Notes: a model not told the origin generated them from the sequence alone. A DNA stretch of 64,000 bases from Daucus carota subsp. sativus (GCF_001625215.2 NC_030384.2:30120527-30184526); one strand, 5' to 3'; positions 1 through 13,465 are shown, counted from the first letter of the stretch. Numbers and translations are program-made.

Positions 1-415
1 CTTATTTTAATTTAATGGAATGAATTTGCATTTTGTCAAAAAAAAAAATATTTCAACTAATAAAGATATTAAATCAAAATTTTGAAAATTAAAAAGTTAA
101 TCCTTAAATTTCATCAATCAACCATTTCTATCATATTTATTAACGAAAAAAACATGTCGAAATGCGATAGTTTTATTTCAAAGTCATTACTCGCTTCCCC
201 TGTCACAAATATTAATGATGGTGTCTAGAAGAAAAATCAGGTAAAAATTGCAAATGTTGACCACAGAAGGTTCTTCGCTCTCACTACAATGTCCCTACTG
301 CTTTAACTCTCTTTAATTTTATCCTCATTTTCTTCCATATAAATTAACCTGATCCACTATCAAAAAAATAACATGATCCACTCTTCCTTTCTTTACATCT
401 CATCATATTTTTCCC

Positions 416-421
416 TATAAA
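416..421 (+). promoter_or_regulatory. TATA-like box of the hydrolase gene
   Basis: A TATAAA hexamer lies 83 bases before the ATG at 504. The stretch between is pyrimidine/A-rich and free of ATG, as expected of a short plant 5' leader starting about 30 bases downstream. Position and composition are seen; function is inferred. Confidence 0.45.
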
Positions 422-503
422 CAATCTCTTAATAATCATCTTGATTTCTATACACATTTAACAACAATCACTCACAATTTCTTAATCTTTCTCATCTCTT
501 TTC

Positions 504-2646
504 ATGGTATGTTTCTTTTTTCTTTCCCATAAAACATCAAATATGTACATGTACATGGACTAATGTGTTTTGTTTTCATGGGTTTGTCTGATTTTTAGGC
601 TAAGGTTGCTCCAGATGTCACATATGAAGAGGTGCATGTTGATATAATTTGTTTTTTGGCTCATGCATGGAAATTTTTATTTGTTTACATTGTTATGGAT
701 TTGTTTTACAGGAATATATATTGAATGCCAGAGGATTCAAGCTTTTTACATGCAGATGGCTCCCGAATGGCGAACCGAAAGCTCTGGTTTTTCTGTGTCA
801 TGGCTATGCAATGGATTGCAGCATCTCCATGAGAGGTGAGTCTACATTAATTTCATAAATACATGGTAAAATGGATGTGGAGATTGTTGACAGGGGGGTA
901 TGAAATGAAATTGCAGGTGCTGCTCATCGACTCGTAAAGGCAGGATTTGCGGTTTATGGTATTGATTATGAAGGCCATGGGAAGTCATCTGGCCTGCAGG
1001 GATTCTTCTCAAATTTTGATGATCTGGTTGTAGATTGTAGTGATTATTTCTCTAGCATTTGTGGTATGCTTTTCTTTTCTTTTTCAAAATTCCATTCCCT
1101 TGTCAGAAAATTATTATGTTGGATTAATTTCGGTTGTAATGCTATGCAGAAAAGAGGGAAAATTCAAACAAGTTAAGATTTTTGTTGGGTGAATCAATGG
1201 GGGGAGCCATGGTTCTCCTTGTTCATAGGAAACTCCCAAACTTCTGGGATGGAGCAGTCTTGATTGCTCCTATGTGCAAGGTAAATTTACTATTTTTACT
1301 CATACATTTATTTCTGAATTTTCTTATCTTGTGTAGAAAAGAAAGTTAGGTAAAGATGGAGATGTGTTCTTTCTTGTTTTTATCTATATGGAAACTGCAT
1401 TATTATAAGCCTACAAAAGAGGGAGTTGGTAATTGATGTTCTTGGCATTTTTAAAGTAGCCAAAAAGAAGGGAAGAAAATTATTTACTTCACATACCAGT
1501 CTATATTTTGTACAGGACAGCTATTCCGTATATATACTTATTTCAAAATTAAGGTGGCTTTATGCAATTAATAATAAATATTGCATGAAATTATCATTTT
1601 GAAAAGAAACAAAGCATAGTATTGTCCTGATTATTTTGTTTGATAATTGAATTCTTTCAAAAGGCGGGGATACATACTGCTAAATGTAGGGTTTAATATT
1701 TTTTACTTGTAAACATGAGCTCTGATAGTATGTCACAGATGAACGACTCTGTCAAATTTAAGGTTCTTATATGGATATTGTACTTTTAGGATATTGGACT
1801 GAATTATTGCATAAATGTCTATGTATTAACATAATTTTATTTGATTACGTATCCAGATTGCAGATGACCTAAAACCAAACCAGATGGTGGTCAGTGTTCT
1901 AACTCAGCTTGCCAGAGTAATTCCTTCTTGGAGAATAATCCCAACAAATGATATTATTGATGCTGCCTTTAGAGATCCGGCAGTAAGAAAAGAGGTATGA
2001 TAAAGAACCTGATTTTTATCTCCTCAGGAACTCTCTGAACATGTTTAACATGTTACACGTCCTGATCTGAAAACAGAAATATCATTATCATCTAACATGT
2101 CGATTCATATGGCAGATACGGGCCAACCCTTATTGCTACAAAGGCCGCCCTCGCCTACAAACTGGTTACCAATTAATGCTTACCAGCATGGATATTGAAA
2201 AAAACCTTGAGCAGGTGAATATTATCTCTTGATTTCAGATATTTGCTTGGTTTTTAAAAAAATTTAGATATGTCCTGCATGATATAGTCCATAACATTCT
2301 TTATGTTTTCTAGTTAGTTTCCGGTCTAACTGTTGTGCTGTAAAATCAGGTATCAGTACCTTTCCTTGTTGTTCACGGTGAGGCAGACACAGTGACTGAT
2401 CCAGCAGTAAGCAAGCTTCTATACGAAACAGCTTCCAGCACTGATAAAACAATTAAGCTGTATCCTGGAATGTGGCACTCACTCAGTTACGGGGAACTCC
2501 CTGAAAATTTAGACATTGTCTTTACAGATGTTATCAGTTGGTTAGACGACAGAGTGGCATCAGGATATGAAAGATTGGAGAAAGAAGGGAAGCGTGAAAA
2601 TGATCCACTGGAAGCCAAGTATTCCAGCAAAGAACTAGTTGCATAG
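504..2646 (+). CDS. Alpha/beta-hydrolase, monoacylglycerol lipase / caffeoylshikimate esterase family
   Basis: Eight coding exons: 504-506, 599-631, 712-835, 917-1063, 1150-1280, 1857-1994, 2116-2214 and 2350-2646. All introns are GT-AG and the frame holds throughout, giving 323 residues, the usual size for the family. The nucleophile elbow GESMG puts the serine at about residue 118. An oxyanion-type HG pair lies near residues 42-43. The acid is probably Asp238 (HGEAD context) and the histidine His268 (MWHS context). There is no signal peptide or membrane segment, so a cytosolic or peripheral enzyme is likely. Plant members hydrolyse monoacylglycerols or, in the lignin pathway, caffeoyl shikimate; which substrate applies here cannot be read from sequence. 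The first coding exon supplies only the ATG, followed by a 33-base exon. The gene converges on the SF3b3 gene downstream. Confidence 0.9.
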
Positions 2647-4988
2647 TAATAAAACTGCTTTATACTTATATTCTGTTAATCCTATTTTGTGATAGTAGTA
2701 GTAGTAACAATCTAAGTACCCTAAAGAAATTCCTGTTAGTATCAGAAAAGAAAAGTCTAAGTGGTTGTTTCTAGAATTTTTTATTTTACTTCAATCAGTT
2801 TGTAGAAACAGAATTAATCAAATATATTTCAATCTTTGTTTTCCTGCAAGTTTGCGACTGTATTTCAGATCTTCAATACTTGATACTCATTAACTAAATT
2901 AAAGGATCATTATGGATTCGATATACTTAAAATGCATAATAACCAGTGCTGACTTAAATATGCTGTCCGGAACTTCCAAGCAGTAGGAAACTGAATGCAA
3001 GATAGGGGTAAGTCTGCATATATCGGGCACCTTTTCAAGATCCTTCTGTTACAGGATCCTTGTTTTGTTCCCTGGAGACTGCTTGTGTTGTTCACTGGAG
3101 ACAACCACAAACTGCTAAGTTTTAAATGCGATGTCAATTATAATGCTTTCTGTTTTTCAGTTGCAAATAGCTAACTTTTCCCATTATTTACGAAGAATGT
3201 GGAAAAACAGAACAAAATGGAACTAAGAAAAGCTTTACATTGAACCAGTCCACAACAAGCTTATCACTAATTACTTTACTGGCCTTATCGTGCAAACAAG
3301 GATCATGTCGGTATCAGGTTGTAGCATTTTTCTTTTGTTTTCCTGTTCTGAAAAGCTGCAACGGGGCAGGCAAGCCAGCAAGGTTAATATTTTTAGTGAT
3401 CTTGCAGAAGTCGAAACAAAACTGGACTCAGTCTTCCAGCATTTAGTGTTTTATAAATTTTGGTTTAGTGAAATTAATAGTATAATATGCTCTAACACTA
3501 GGAATGCTCTGAAAAATTCAGCAATGTCTTAGTCGGCTAATAAAATAAAATCTGCAAGTCTTTGGCTGGTGAAAATGACCATTTGTATTATTTCTACCGA
3601 AAGGATCCATTATAAGCTAATAGAGACATGGTTGCTCAAGTTGAATCTAACAGATGCATATAATTGAGAACTGAAGTGAAAATCTCAAGCAAAGCAAGTC
3701 AGCAACTTAAACAATTATTAAGCATGGATGTAACAAGATTTCTGATATGCTTACATGAATTTAGGCGAGCAGATGAATGTTTACTTGACACTAGTGAATA
3801 GCACTGACCGGACCAGGGGCAACCTCTTCTCGGATTTTTAATTGGAATTAAGTATTGTATGGAATTTAAGTTGCTACCTATGTTATCCGGACTCGACTAA
3901 AAGTGTCCAACATGGATACGAGTCCGAGTTTTGGACTCGGCAATAATTTGAAAAATTTACATGTTTTTGACCTAAAATAAGTGTCGCAGTGTCTATGCGC
4001 ATGTCCGAGTGTCGAGTATACAACACCAGTACGAGGCAAAATGAGGAATCGGGATAATATAGGTTGCTACGATGAATTGGAGGTTTAACTCATGGAACAC
4101 ATGTAGTGTGCTATGTCTTTACTCATTGTTTTTAAAGTTTGCATTATTCTCCTCGACTTAAAACTCGTATTGTTCTCCCACTATGAAGTTCGGCTCTGCC
4201 ACTGCTCAATAGGCGTTTTTGCATTGTTTTCTAGATTTACAGATTCAACTTTCAAGGCTCAAATCTCTTTTATTTCAATTGTTATCTTAATACTTTCTGT
4301 TGATAGGATTCTACAGGACTTGCTTATTAAAAAACCCCTGAACATAGTCTATAAACAGTTTATCTGAAACCCTATTTTCCAACAAATATGAAGCAGGTAT
4401 AGATTTCTTCCTCACATACTGCTTTTCCTAAGAACGAATAACTTCTTGTGCCGAGAAAATAGCAATTCAATAAAAAAGAAAACTGTTGGCACATCGAACT
4501 ATGTTAATAACATCAGTATCTAACATAATATTTTAAATTAACATTGCTGCAAATGTAGCTACAACAATATATTCATTGGGCTCGATACATCAAATGGCCG
4601 CGGGTTAAATGTCAGTGTCTCTGTCTTTACTCACAGGGTGCAGTCACATTAACCTCTTCAGGAGAAAGTGCATTCTCCCAATTCCGAGCAGACAATGTGA
4701 AAAGCCGACGAACGACATGTGCAGAGGGCCATAACTTGCAACCTACATAGATGAAACCCCATAATTCAATCTACTTATACCCACACATAGCACAAAGAGG
4801 GGCCAAATATACAAGTCACAGAACAATACCAGATAGTTTGAAAAGTATTACATAATTCTAAACATGTATGATAGGTTACAATCTCGAAGACAGAAAATAG
4901 AATCCAAATCTTAAATAGAAATCACAAAATCCGGAGCAACCGGAGTCATGTTTATGCATTTTGTCCGCAAACCTTTGCTCTAAATATC
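2647..4988. other. Intergenic region between convergent genes
   Basis: This stretch holds the 3' flanks of the hydrolase gene and the SF3b3 gene. I see no coding exon. At about 3889-4035 there is a cluster of related motifs around GGACTCG and GTGTCCGAGTGTCG, which looks like a degenerate dispersed repeat, but no ends or target duplication could be found. Confidence 0.4.
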
Positions 4989-7900
4989 TCAGACAATTTT
5001 ATTGCGTATTTCTTCAAGTTTTTTCAGTATCTCTCCTGGAGTCCTATCCAATTCATCAGCAATTTTTCGCTGCAAATCCATGGGCAAAGTTGGAAACTGC
5101 TCACACAGATCTCCATCGACCACATCCTACAATTATCATCAAAAAGTGTTTTGTTAGCGACCACAATTTTAAGATTGACGAAGCATAATGCAGATTGCAA
5201 AATATAACACCAAAAGCTATGATAGATAACAATATATATAAGCAAATATTGGTAAATTGCCAGATACTTATTAACTATTCTTATCAAGAGTGATTGCTTA
5301 AAATGTAATCAAATGCACTATAAAGATAACTAATCATGCTACAGACCAATATAAAAAGATAGAATTTACACAAAAAGATGATGCCATTTCCCAGATTATC
5401 ATTGAAGGAAGTACTGAACATAAACAGAGCTCAATTCATTGTGCTCCACTGCTCTCAGCTGACTTCAACAAGAGAGACCTATACTTTCTGTTGCAAGTGA
5501 AAAATCTTAACCTAGACGATCTTCCAAATAAAAACTGTACTTTTTATCCAGAATATTTTTCTTTACCACACTTTTATCCAGAATATTAAATCAATTCAAA
5601 ATCAAATTGGATAAATTATGTTCAGTTTTAGACTTTAGTCATCTAATCAAATATATTATACTCGTAATACAATAGTCTACTAACTGCAAATTTACAATAC
5701 AATTTAGAAGAACATCAGATAAGTCACATGAAATTTGCAATTGAAAACAAAGTCAAATCTTCTTTCAAATGTCAAAAAATTGGGTTTCTCTATACAAAAA
5801 AAAAAAAAAACCAAGTCAGGACTCAGAAGCCAAATTTAACTTTAGTGAAAAACATTCAGAGAAAGAAGAAGAGAAGAGCTTAGTTTATTGAATATAACTA
5901 TTCTTACTGAAAAGGCCAGGCAACTATCAAGCCACTAAATGCCAAAATCAAACAAACTAATAAGAAGGATTATATAATACATCTAACAAATTCAAAATGC
6001 ATCTCATGAGTCAGTTACGTGTAAGTTCCAATTTCTTGTGCACATGAAAAAGGCTCACCTTAACAGGAAAATACGCAGATCTATAAGCCATGTGATCTCT
6101 TCCACATAAAGGTGGGTGTTCCTGTCTCATATGCATCTCCAAATGATTGAAAAAGTCAACATCATCTCTTGAGCTGAATGCAAGCAATGCCCCTAAGCTT
6201 CCCATTACAGTTCCATATATAAGAGATTCTTGACCTCCAGGAATAAGAGATGCTTTCTGCAAGCATGTTACAACATCGCCAACATGAAATTGCACTATTT
6301 CTTCAACTTTGTTTGGGGCTCCATTCAGCTTGCCCTGCTCCCATTTTATCTTTCCACCAGTTGGATCTTCTTCAATCTCATCAGATACATCTTGTGGTAG
6401 TCTCACAAAATAGATGTTCCCAAACTTGTCTCCACCTGCCATCGTGTCAAAGTCTATATGGTATGATGCAGTGAGCCATCTTGGGACAGAATCATCAGCG
6501 AATATATATAGTTGATTTTCGTCACGCCTATACTTGCAATAATGGAACGACTGTAAAACACAAATCCATCAACAGACAGACAGTCAGCAAAGCACTACAC
6601 AAACCAAAAGTGCTATTTAACTGGGAAACAATTGAAAGTGGTAGCAGTTTTCTAGTTATAGCCAAAAGATAGCAAAAACAGGAGCACTTGATTTTAAATC
6701 TTTGGCCTAGGAACCACTTGACCATAGATTGCATCTTTTAAAAGTTTCTGTTTATTTAATCAGAGAACGTAGAAAACACTGTTTTATACATAATTGTAGT
6801 ATCTTTATTGAACATACATTTTAGGCAGTAATAACACAAAATACACAATTTATCCAACTGAGCTGAAATTTGAACCCGCCAAGGTCATACACAAAAAGAA
6901 ACAAACTGAAATTGTCCTAAATACACGAAGAGTATAAAAGTTCAAGAAGCAGATAACAATCAACCACTGAAGATAAATTTAGTCCATTATGGATTTTCCA
7001 AAGTGAGGCTTCAATTCATTAAATATAAGAACATTGAGATACCTTAGCTGTGAAGTGAAGTATAAAAATAAATTTTTGTGAATTATTTGCACTATGTATA
7101 TTTACTGGTTTTTTTATTGATGTTACAAGATCAGCAGCTTAAATCACATGATACAAATCGCATTCTTCAAGGGTGAAGAGCAGCTCAAATCACATGATAT
7201 AAATCGCATTCTTAGACAATGGATATGATAATCTCAGATTCAGAAGCTTATATGGAGAAAGGATGGAACTTCAAGAAGAAGGTCAAGACTACCATATAAA
7301 TAACATAAACTATTTGGGCATGTTGTGTTCATACTTCAATTGAATCGATCTATATTGTAAGAGCATCTCCCAGGGAATAGAGCCCTGGGGTAAAATATCT
7401 ATATAATACAAGTTAAAGAGAATTCGTCAAATATGTAGCTCTCCAACCCACTATACCCCTTGGATAGAGTTTTAAATGACCACATTTCATTGACTATATT
7501 TGCCGAACCACTATTCTCCTTGGCTAAAATTTTAGCTAATCATTATTATAGCTAAACCCCATTGGACACCCCACTATTCCCCTAAAAAAGTTAAGCCAAT
7601 AATCATTTTATATTATTTTCTATTTCCATTGGAAATGCTCTAAGAAGCAAAAATGCCCCAATAAGTATTTAATGATCCTTATAGTCTAAGTTAAAAAAGA
7701 AATGCGCGTGTGTTGTAAAAAAAACAAATAAATATATATCATTTGATAAATAAGAGTTAAAGAAATTGCATACCTCCTGAATATCACCCACATAAATCCG
7801 GTCACGATATGTATGAATAGAGTTAATTGTGTTGGGAAATAATTTATTCTCACATTTCCTAAGCAGTCTCCGTTTCCCCAAATCATACAATCTGAGAACT

Positions 7901-10779
7901 GGTCCTATTCCAGCAAGTAATCTTCCTTGAAATTGGGACAATGCAAGAGGTACACCATCCACTTGTGTCTTATGCAGTAGTTCAAGCGATTTACCATCTT
8001 TCAGGAAACGATAAATATGAATATATCCAGCCGAGAAAGATCTCTTTGGCCAGAACTGCAAGCTTTTGGCTGTACCAACAGCTAGAAGAGTTCCATACTC
8101 TTTATCATGGAAATTTACCGTGCATATACTGAAGGCAGCTTCATTGTCCTGAAGCTCAAGCAGACAAGTTGTTTCCGTTGTCCTTGGATCAAGAACTCTT
8201 ATACAAGAAACCCATTTGTCCGACTCTGCTTTAGGATAACCATACTGCTCATCTGAGAGGGGATCATCCTTATCCTCATCATCAGCACCATTCTCCGTCT
8301 CCGTTTTACCATTTTCACCCATTCCAGCTGCCTCAAAACATTCCTTTCTTGCAGCTTCACGGTCTTCTGCAGCAAATGCTCCTTGATCACTCTCAATGAT
8401 AACCAAAAGCTTCCTCTTGTTTTGAATCACAAATTTTCTTGGTGTGTACCGTAAAGGGATCGTTGTTTCATTAAACGTTTCACCCAACCTCTCTATGGTA
8501 AAAACTCTCAACGCATCTCCAGCAACAGCAACAACACCTTCGGCACACTGATCGGATGAGAATGAGGCTGCATATTCAAGAGTCTCATACGACAAGGGAG
8601 TCAGCAAAAAATGTCCTTGGTGGATATAACCAAGCCATGGTCTACTTGACAAACAGAGCATAGCACGGCGTCCCCTCACAGCAACAGAAAAGAGCTTTGG
8701 TGCTCTAAGCCCTAAGAAACGAGATCGGGCATCTGACAGCTGGCCTGTCACCATATCAACCACTGTTCTGAATAGAACACCACTCTGCAAACCTGCATTG
8801 AGAAAAAGGCTAGCAGGGTGGTCTGCACCATCCTCACCACCAATAGATGCTTGAACTTCAAGAAAAAGGAGAGAATCTGGGGGTGATGATACACTTTGCA
8901 GGCTCAGAACCTGCATACAATCATCAGGATCTAATGATAAGATACGGATAGTGTTGTCGTATGATCCCACTGCTAGAAAGCGGGATCTCTGTCTTCCTTC
9001 AGGTACAGGTGCAATGTCCAAACAAGCTATATCCCCCGACATTTCATGTTTCTCTACCTCCATAAGCTGGCCAGTCATATCTACCTCAAAGTATATAAGT
9101 TCTCCTCCACTCAATGCAACTACAACCTGAAGTCTATTGGAACCAACCTTAACAATTGTTCTTTTTCCAGGAGTTCTCCACTCATTTATACGTCCATCTT
9201 CTCTTATATGCCTGATACCAGTCGGATGAACTTGCATCAGCGAATCATCGCCTATCAATGATACATCAAGAGAAGGGGTGGTATCAAGGAACCCACTATC
9301 ACTAACTTCTTCGACCGTCTCACCAATAGAAAGGACGAGAGTAGCATTAGTAAATGAAACAACGATATATGCATCAAATTCATCATTTACATTCTTTTTC
9401 ACAGTCCAGACTGCACTAGGAACACCAGGAAGCTGGGACACAGCCATTTCGCTGATTGCTAAACCTGGTCTTAGTATACGTAGTGAAGACCGAGGCCCTC
9501 TCCCGCAAAGCGAAAATATTTGAGGAGTCTCTTCCTCGAAAAGATTTGTTACTTTCATATCCATTATTGGCATCAAACTCTCCACCTGATCAATCCTGAC
9601 AAGGTTCTTCAGTCCTCTAGGTTGAAAAAATACAGGTTGAAAACCTTCTTCTGTTTCCATTAAAGTAGCAGATGAAGATTCCACATCAGGATCATCTCCA
9701 ATTGCTTGAAACTGATACAAACCATGATTTCCAAACTCAGATGCAGCAAAGAGAAACCCCAGTTTCAGCACACACAAAGAAGAGGTAACCGGGATAGTGT
9801 CAAAATACTTAATTTTTAGCTCAGAAACACGTTCATTATCATGGTCAAGTGTAACCTTAAAAACATCACCGTACTCTGTCTGTAACAAAAAGAAAAACAT
9901 TGACTTCTGTTTGTGCATAGCAGCCGAAACAATCAAAACCCCACGCTCAGCAGGCAAATCAGCTCGTCTAGGAATCACAGCCCTTACATCAGGATGCCCT
10001 TGATTCTTATAAATCACAAAATTCTCCGCACAAACAAGCACACCACTAGGCCCATCTCCCCCACCAGGGACCGTAACAAGCATATTCGCCCCATTGTCAA
10101 CCTGCTCCGACCACTTCCTCGAGACATGATTAAGCCCTAAATCCAGCTCATAAAACGTCAAGTGCTTCTGCGCCTCACTAGCCGCCTGCCCCGTCGAATC
10201 CTGGTCTGCCTCCGAATAATCCAACTCAATTGCCGCAAAAATCGGATTATCAAACCCACAATCCACCCCAACAATCGAATACACAATCGTATGCGACTTG
10301 TGCGCCTCTAAAGGCGACGAAATAGTTAACCTAGCCGACGTGTCCCTATTCAACACATAAACCAACTTTTGCTTCTCACACGCACCAACCATTACCGCCC
10401 TCCCTTTCGGGTCAATCCCCAAATACTGCCCCGGAACAATCCTCCTACACCCTGATTTCCCGAAAGTCTCTTGGTGAATTTTATCAAACACATTCTTCTC
10501 CTTATTATATTCCAATATAACAATTCTACCAGAATCAGAACCAACAACAATATAATCTTTATGAGCACCCGTTAATCGAAACTGAGCTAAAGAACGAATA
10601 GCACCGAAAATTTCGACAGATAAAATAGTTTGAATCTTACCATTATCATCAGGCCTTAAAAGATCAAGAACTTTGCCACGAGCTACAACAATTTCTTGGG
10701 ACTTGCCACCAGTGAAGCTGCCATTGATTGCACAAACAATGCCTGTAGCTTGTTGAAGTGTGAGATTGTAGAGATACAT
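4989..10779 (-). CDS. SAP130: Splicing factor 3B subunit 3 (SAP130 / SF3b130)
   Basis: Three coding exons on the minus strand: 10779-7774 (1002 codons), 6550-6059 (164 codons) and 5126-4989 (45 codons plus TGA). All junctions are phase 0 and GT-AG. The product is 1211 residues, close to the roughly 1215 of other eukaryotes. The family is recognised along its whole length: the N-terminal MYLYNLTLQ, GSDSGRIVILEY, GRGPRSSLR, TPGKRTIVK, and a C-terminal CPSF_A-type region including CGRDH and the ELDRTP tail. It is a beta-propeller scaffold of the SF3b complex of U2 snRNP, acting in the nucleus in branch-site recognition. The start at 10779 is chosen because MYLYN is the conserved family start; an in-frame ATG 33 bases upstream would add 11 unconserved residues. 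Intron 1 carries a MITE. An acidic, probably disordered loop lies near residues 830-860. Confidence 0.96.
7135..7213. repeat. 33-bp direct repeat in SF3b3 intron 1
   Basis: Two near-identical 33-base copies at 7135-7167 and 7181-7213 (core TCACATGATA-AAATCGCATTCTT) are separated by 13 bases. It is probably a local slippage or repair duplication, with no sign of function. Confidence 0.75.
7361..7640. mobile_element. Tourist-like MITE (PIF/Harbinger type) in SF3b3 intron 1
   Basis: The 280-bp element begins GAGCATCTCC and ends GGAAATGCTC, an inverted repeat with one mismatch in 10. It is flanked by TAA at 7358-7360 and 7641-7643. A 3-bp TAA/TTA duplication is the hallmark of PIF/Harbinger transposition. 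The interior has no ORF. Its termini differ by one base from those of the Harbinger element at 56970-59691. Confidence 0.8.
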
Positions 10780-10788
10780 GATTTTACT

Positions 10789-10868
10789 AAACCCTAGAAA
10801 TTGTCGGAGCAAAAGGGAATTAGGGTTTGTAGAGAGATAGTAATTGGGGAAATGTTATAAAACCCTAG
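10789..10868 (-). promoter_or_regulatory. Telo-box cluster in the SF3b3 5' region
   Basis: Three copies of the AAACCCTA-type plant telo box, in both orientations, lie at about 10789-10798, 10820-10828 (a perfect AAACCCTAA on the minus strand) and 10859-10868, within 90 bases upstream of the start codon. Telo boxes are known from promoters of plant housekeeping and translation/RNA genes. The motif is seen; the role is inferred. Confidence 0.45.
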
Positions 10869-11059
10869 AAATCATAAAAGGGGAGATTTGAAGCAAAGGG
10901 TTTTAGGTAAGGAGGTGAAAATGTCACGAGTGAATCTCTGAGTTGGAGGATCGAGGATTTTGTGAATAATTTTGGAGTTAGCTTGGGATAGGAATTAGAA
11001 AAAAATTATTAGTATGTAACCAAATTGTCATTTTGACAATTGTTTTTCTAATTTTTTTC

Positions 11060-12026
11060 TGGAAAAATAGATTTTTTCGCCGCTCAACTTATTGTGTATT
11101 TAGAAACTTAACATTGAACTATAATTTTTTTTGTCACTAATGTTAGGTTTGGATTTTTTTTTGCCACTAACGTTAGGTTTGGATTTGATTATTGACATTA
11201 TATCATTTTTTAGCATGATTAAAACATAGTGATTATTGACATTATATCATTTTTTAGCATGATTAAAACATAGTGATAGTATGCAATATTATGGTGATAT
11301 AATATATGTCTATAACTTTATATATAATACTGTATATGTACCCTGGGTAGTTTATCTTGGAGGACAAGAGCTTGACACGCATTTTAAGACTCCTAAAAAA
11401 TTTAGTTTTATAAATTATTTTAAGACTCCACAAAAATATAGTATTACTTAACTCAATTTTGGTTGAGAATTAATTGTAGATGATAAATTGTTTGAAGTCA
11501 TTGATTTCATATTGATGATTTAATAAACTTTTAGAATTTTAATTATAATTTTTCCCGATTTTACCACTCATTTATGTTATTATTACTTGACACGTATTTT
11601 AAGGTTCCCACTTCTTATAAAACATAGTTCCATAACTTAAATTTGAGATTTTTTTTTGTATAAAAATTCAAGCGTTAAATTTTATTCGGAAAAAAAATGT
11701 TCAAATAATTTATGAAACTAAATCTTTTAGGAGTCTTAAAATGTGTGTCAAACTCTCGTTCTCCAAAGTAAACTACCCAGGGCACATATGGAGTACTACA
11801 ATAAAGATATATACACATATCAGATAATCATGATATTGTAGATTACCACTATATTTTAATAATACTAAAAAGAATAACATAGTGTTAATAATCAAATCCG
11901 AACCTAACGTCAGTGGCGAAAAAAATCCGAACCTAACATTAATGACAAAAAGAAAAAAAAAATATAGTTCAGTGGCAAGTTTCTAAATACACAATAAGTT
12001 TGGTAGCGAAAAAATCTATTTTTTCC
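11060..12026. mobile_element. Non-autonomous long-inverted-repeat element, Mutator-like
   Basis: This 967-bp foldback has arms of roughly 450 bases each. For example ATAGATTTTTTCGCCGC at the left pairs with the complement near 12004-12026, and the inner ACCCTGGGTAGTTTA pairs with TAAACTACCCAGGG near 11768-11782. It is flanked by AATTTTTTTC at 11050-11059 and 12027-12036, a 10-bp direct repeat of the length Mutator-like elements create. A 46-bp tandem duplication lies in the left arm (about 11186-11275). There is no ORF. The duplicated target is low-complexity, which lowers certainty about class but not about the foldback. Confidence 0.72.
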
Positions 12027-12036
12027 AATTTTTTTC

Positions 12037-13422
12037 AGCATGTCAAAAAATAATTTTATATATTTAATTTTTCTAAATAATATATCTAATTTTATTCAGA
12101 AATTTTTTTAAAAAAATAATGAATAAATATATGTTTTTACGTCTCAGGTTACACACAAAAGGTCAAAGCGACATTTATTATTATGATATTGAGAATATTT
12201 AATTTTTATTATTTTATTAATTAAATAAAATTTATATTTTTGTTAATATTCATTTATAAAAAAGGTGATTTTTTTTAATAATAATTATGATCGAGATAGC
12301 TCAAAGGAAGATGAAAAGATCAGATATGATTTTTAGATACTCTGCAACTTTTTTAATATTCTGAATTATTCTGGGAACACATACAATTGATCAATCATAA
12401 ATATATAACTAGTTTGTCTTTTTATCTATTCACGAGTTTATATAATTAAAATTTAAATCTATCAGGTTTTGGACCTGATCAGATTTTTTTCAGGTACGTA
12501 ATTTTTTTAAAATAATATAGTAAAATCCATTACATTTAATATGTTTTTTGTTATTTGAGAAAATATTACTATACATAGAGAGAGACCACAACCAAATATC
12601 GATAAATACATAAACAAATACAACACATCAACAATCATCCATTAAATAAAGGACGACGAGAATTAAAAAGCCTTCTGGTATAGTATACTACATTTATGCT
12701 ATATAATATGGTGTAAGCTATTTTTTTCTTTTATCTATTTTACTCTTAAATTTACAACGCGTTTAAGTTGTATAGTATTATCAACCAATTTTCTATGTCG
12801 GAACCGGTCCCGTCTATTCTATAGCATATTGCGGTTGCAAAAGTAAAATAAATCATCACACTAAAAAAACAATGCCGAACCACAATCCCAAAACATCTAA
12901 TTGAGACAAATTTAAGCAAATTCAACCTAAGTTAAAGCAATTTTAACCTTAGAGCACCCAGTTAAAGTGAGGGTTTTCTCTAATTTTTGTTTGTTTGTAT
13001 GAAATATATGTGTGTGTATGTTTGTGTATAAGTTTTGATTTTGCTTCAATTATGAACATATGTATATATGTATAATACAACGTCGTGCTTAAGAGAAAAC
13101 TCATCCTTAAAATATAACCATGCATAAAACCTTTAAGTTCCTGCTGCTGCAGAACTCTCACTTATAGAACTAAATACATATTTTTCATATCGTTGTGTTT
13201 GTTCATAAACAATTTTAAAATATAATACATAAACACGATACTTTTTAAATGTGCAGTTCTGTTGCAGAACCCTATTAATACTAGAAGATTCTAAGAGTTC
13301 TTAGGTTAAGGTTTCTAAGAGGAACATGACCCTATGGGTGTATACTTTTTATGTATGTGTGTGTGTAAGTTCTGATTTTGCTTTATGAATATATGTGTAT
13401 GTGTGTATACATACAGACATAC

Positions 13423-13465
<43 letters not shown>

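Noticed and set aside
6847..6890. tRNA-like motifs (complements of AGCTCAGTT and GGCGGGTTC) in SF3b3 intron 1
   Set aside because: On the strand where both boxes read correctly their order is B before A, the opposite of a tRNA or SINE.
10780..10812. Upstream in-frame ATG that would lengthen SF3b3 by 11 residues
   Set aside because: The SF3b3 family begins at the M-YLYNLTLQ position, and the added residues resemble nothing conserved.
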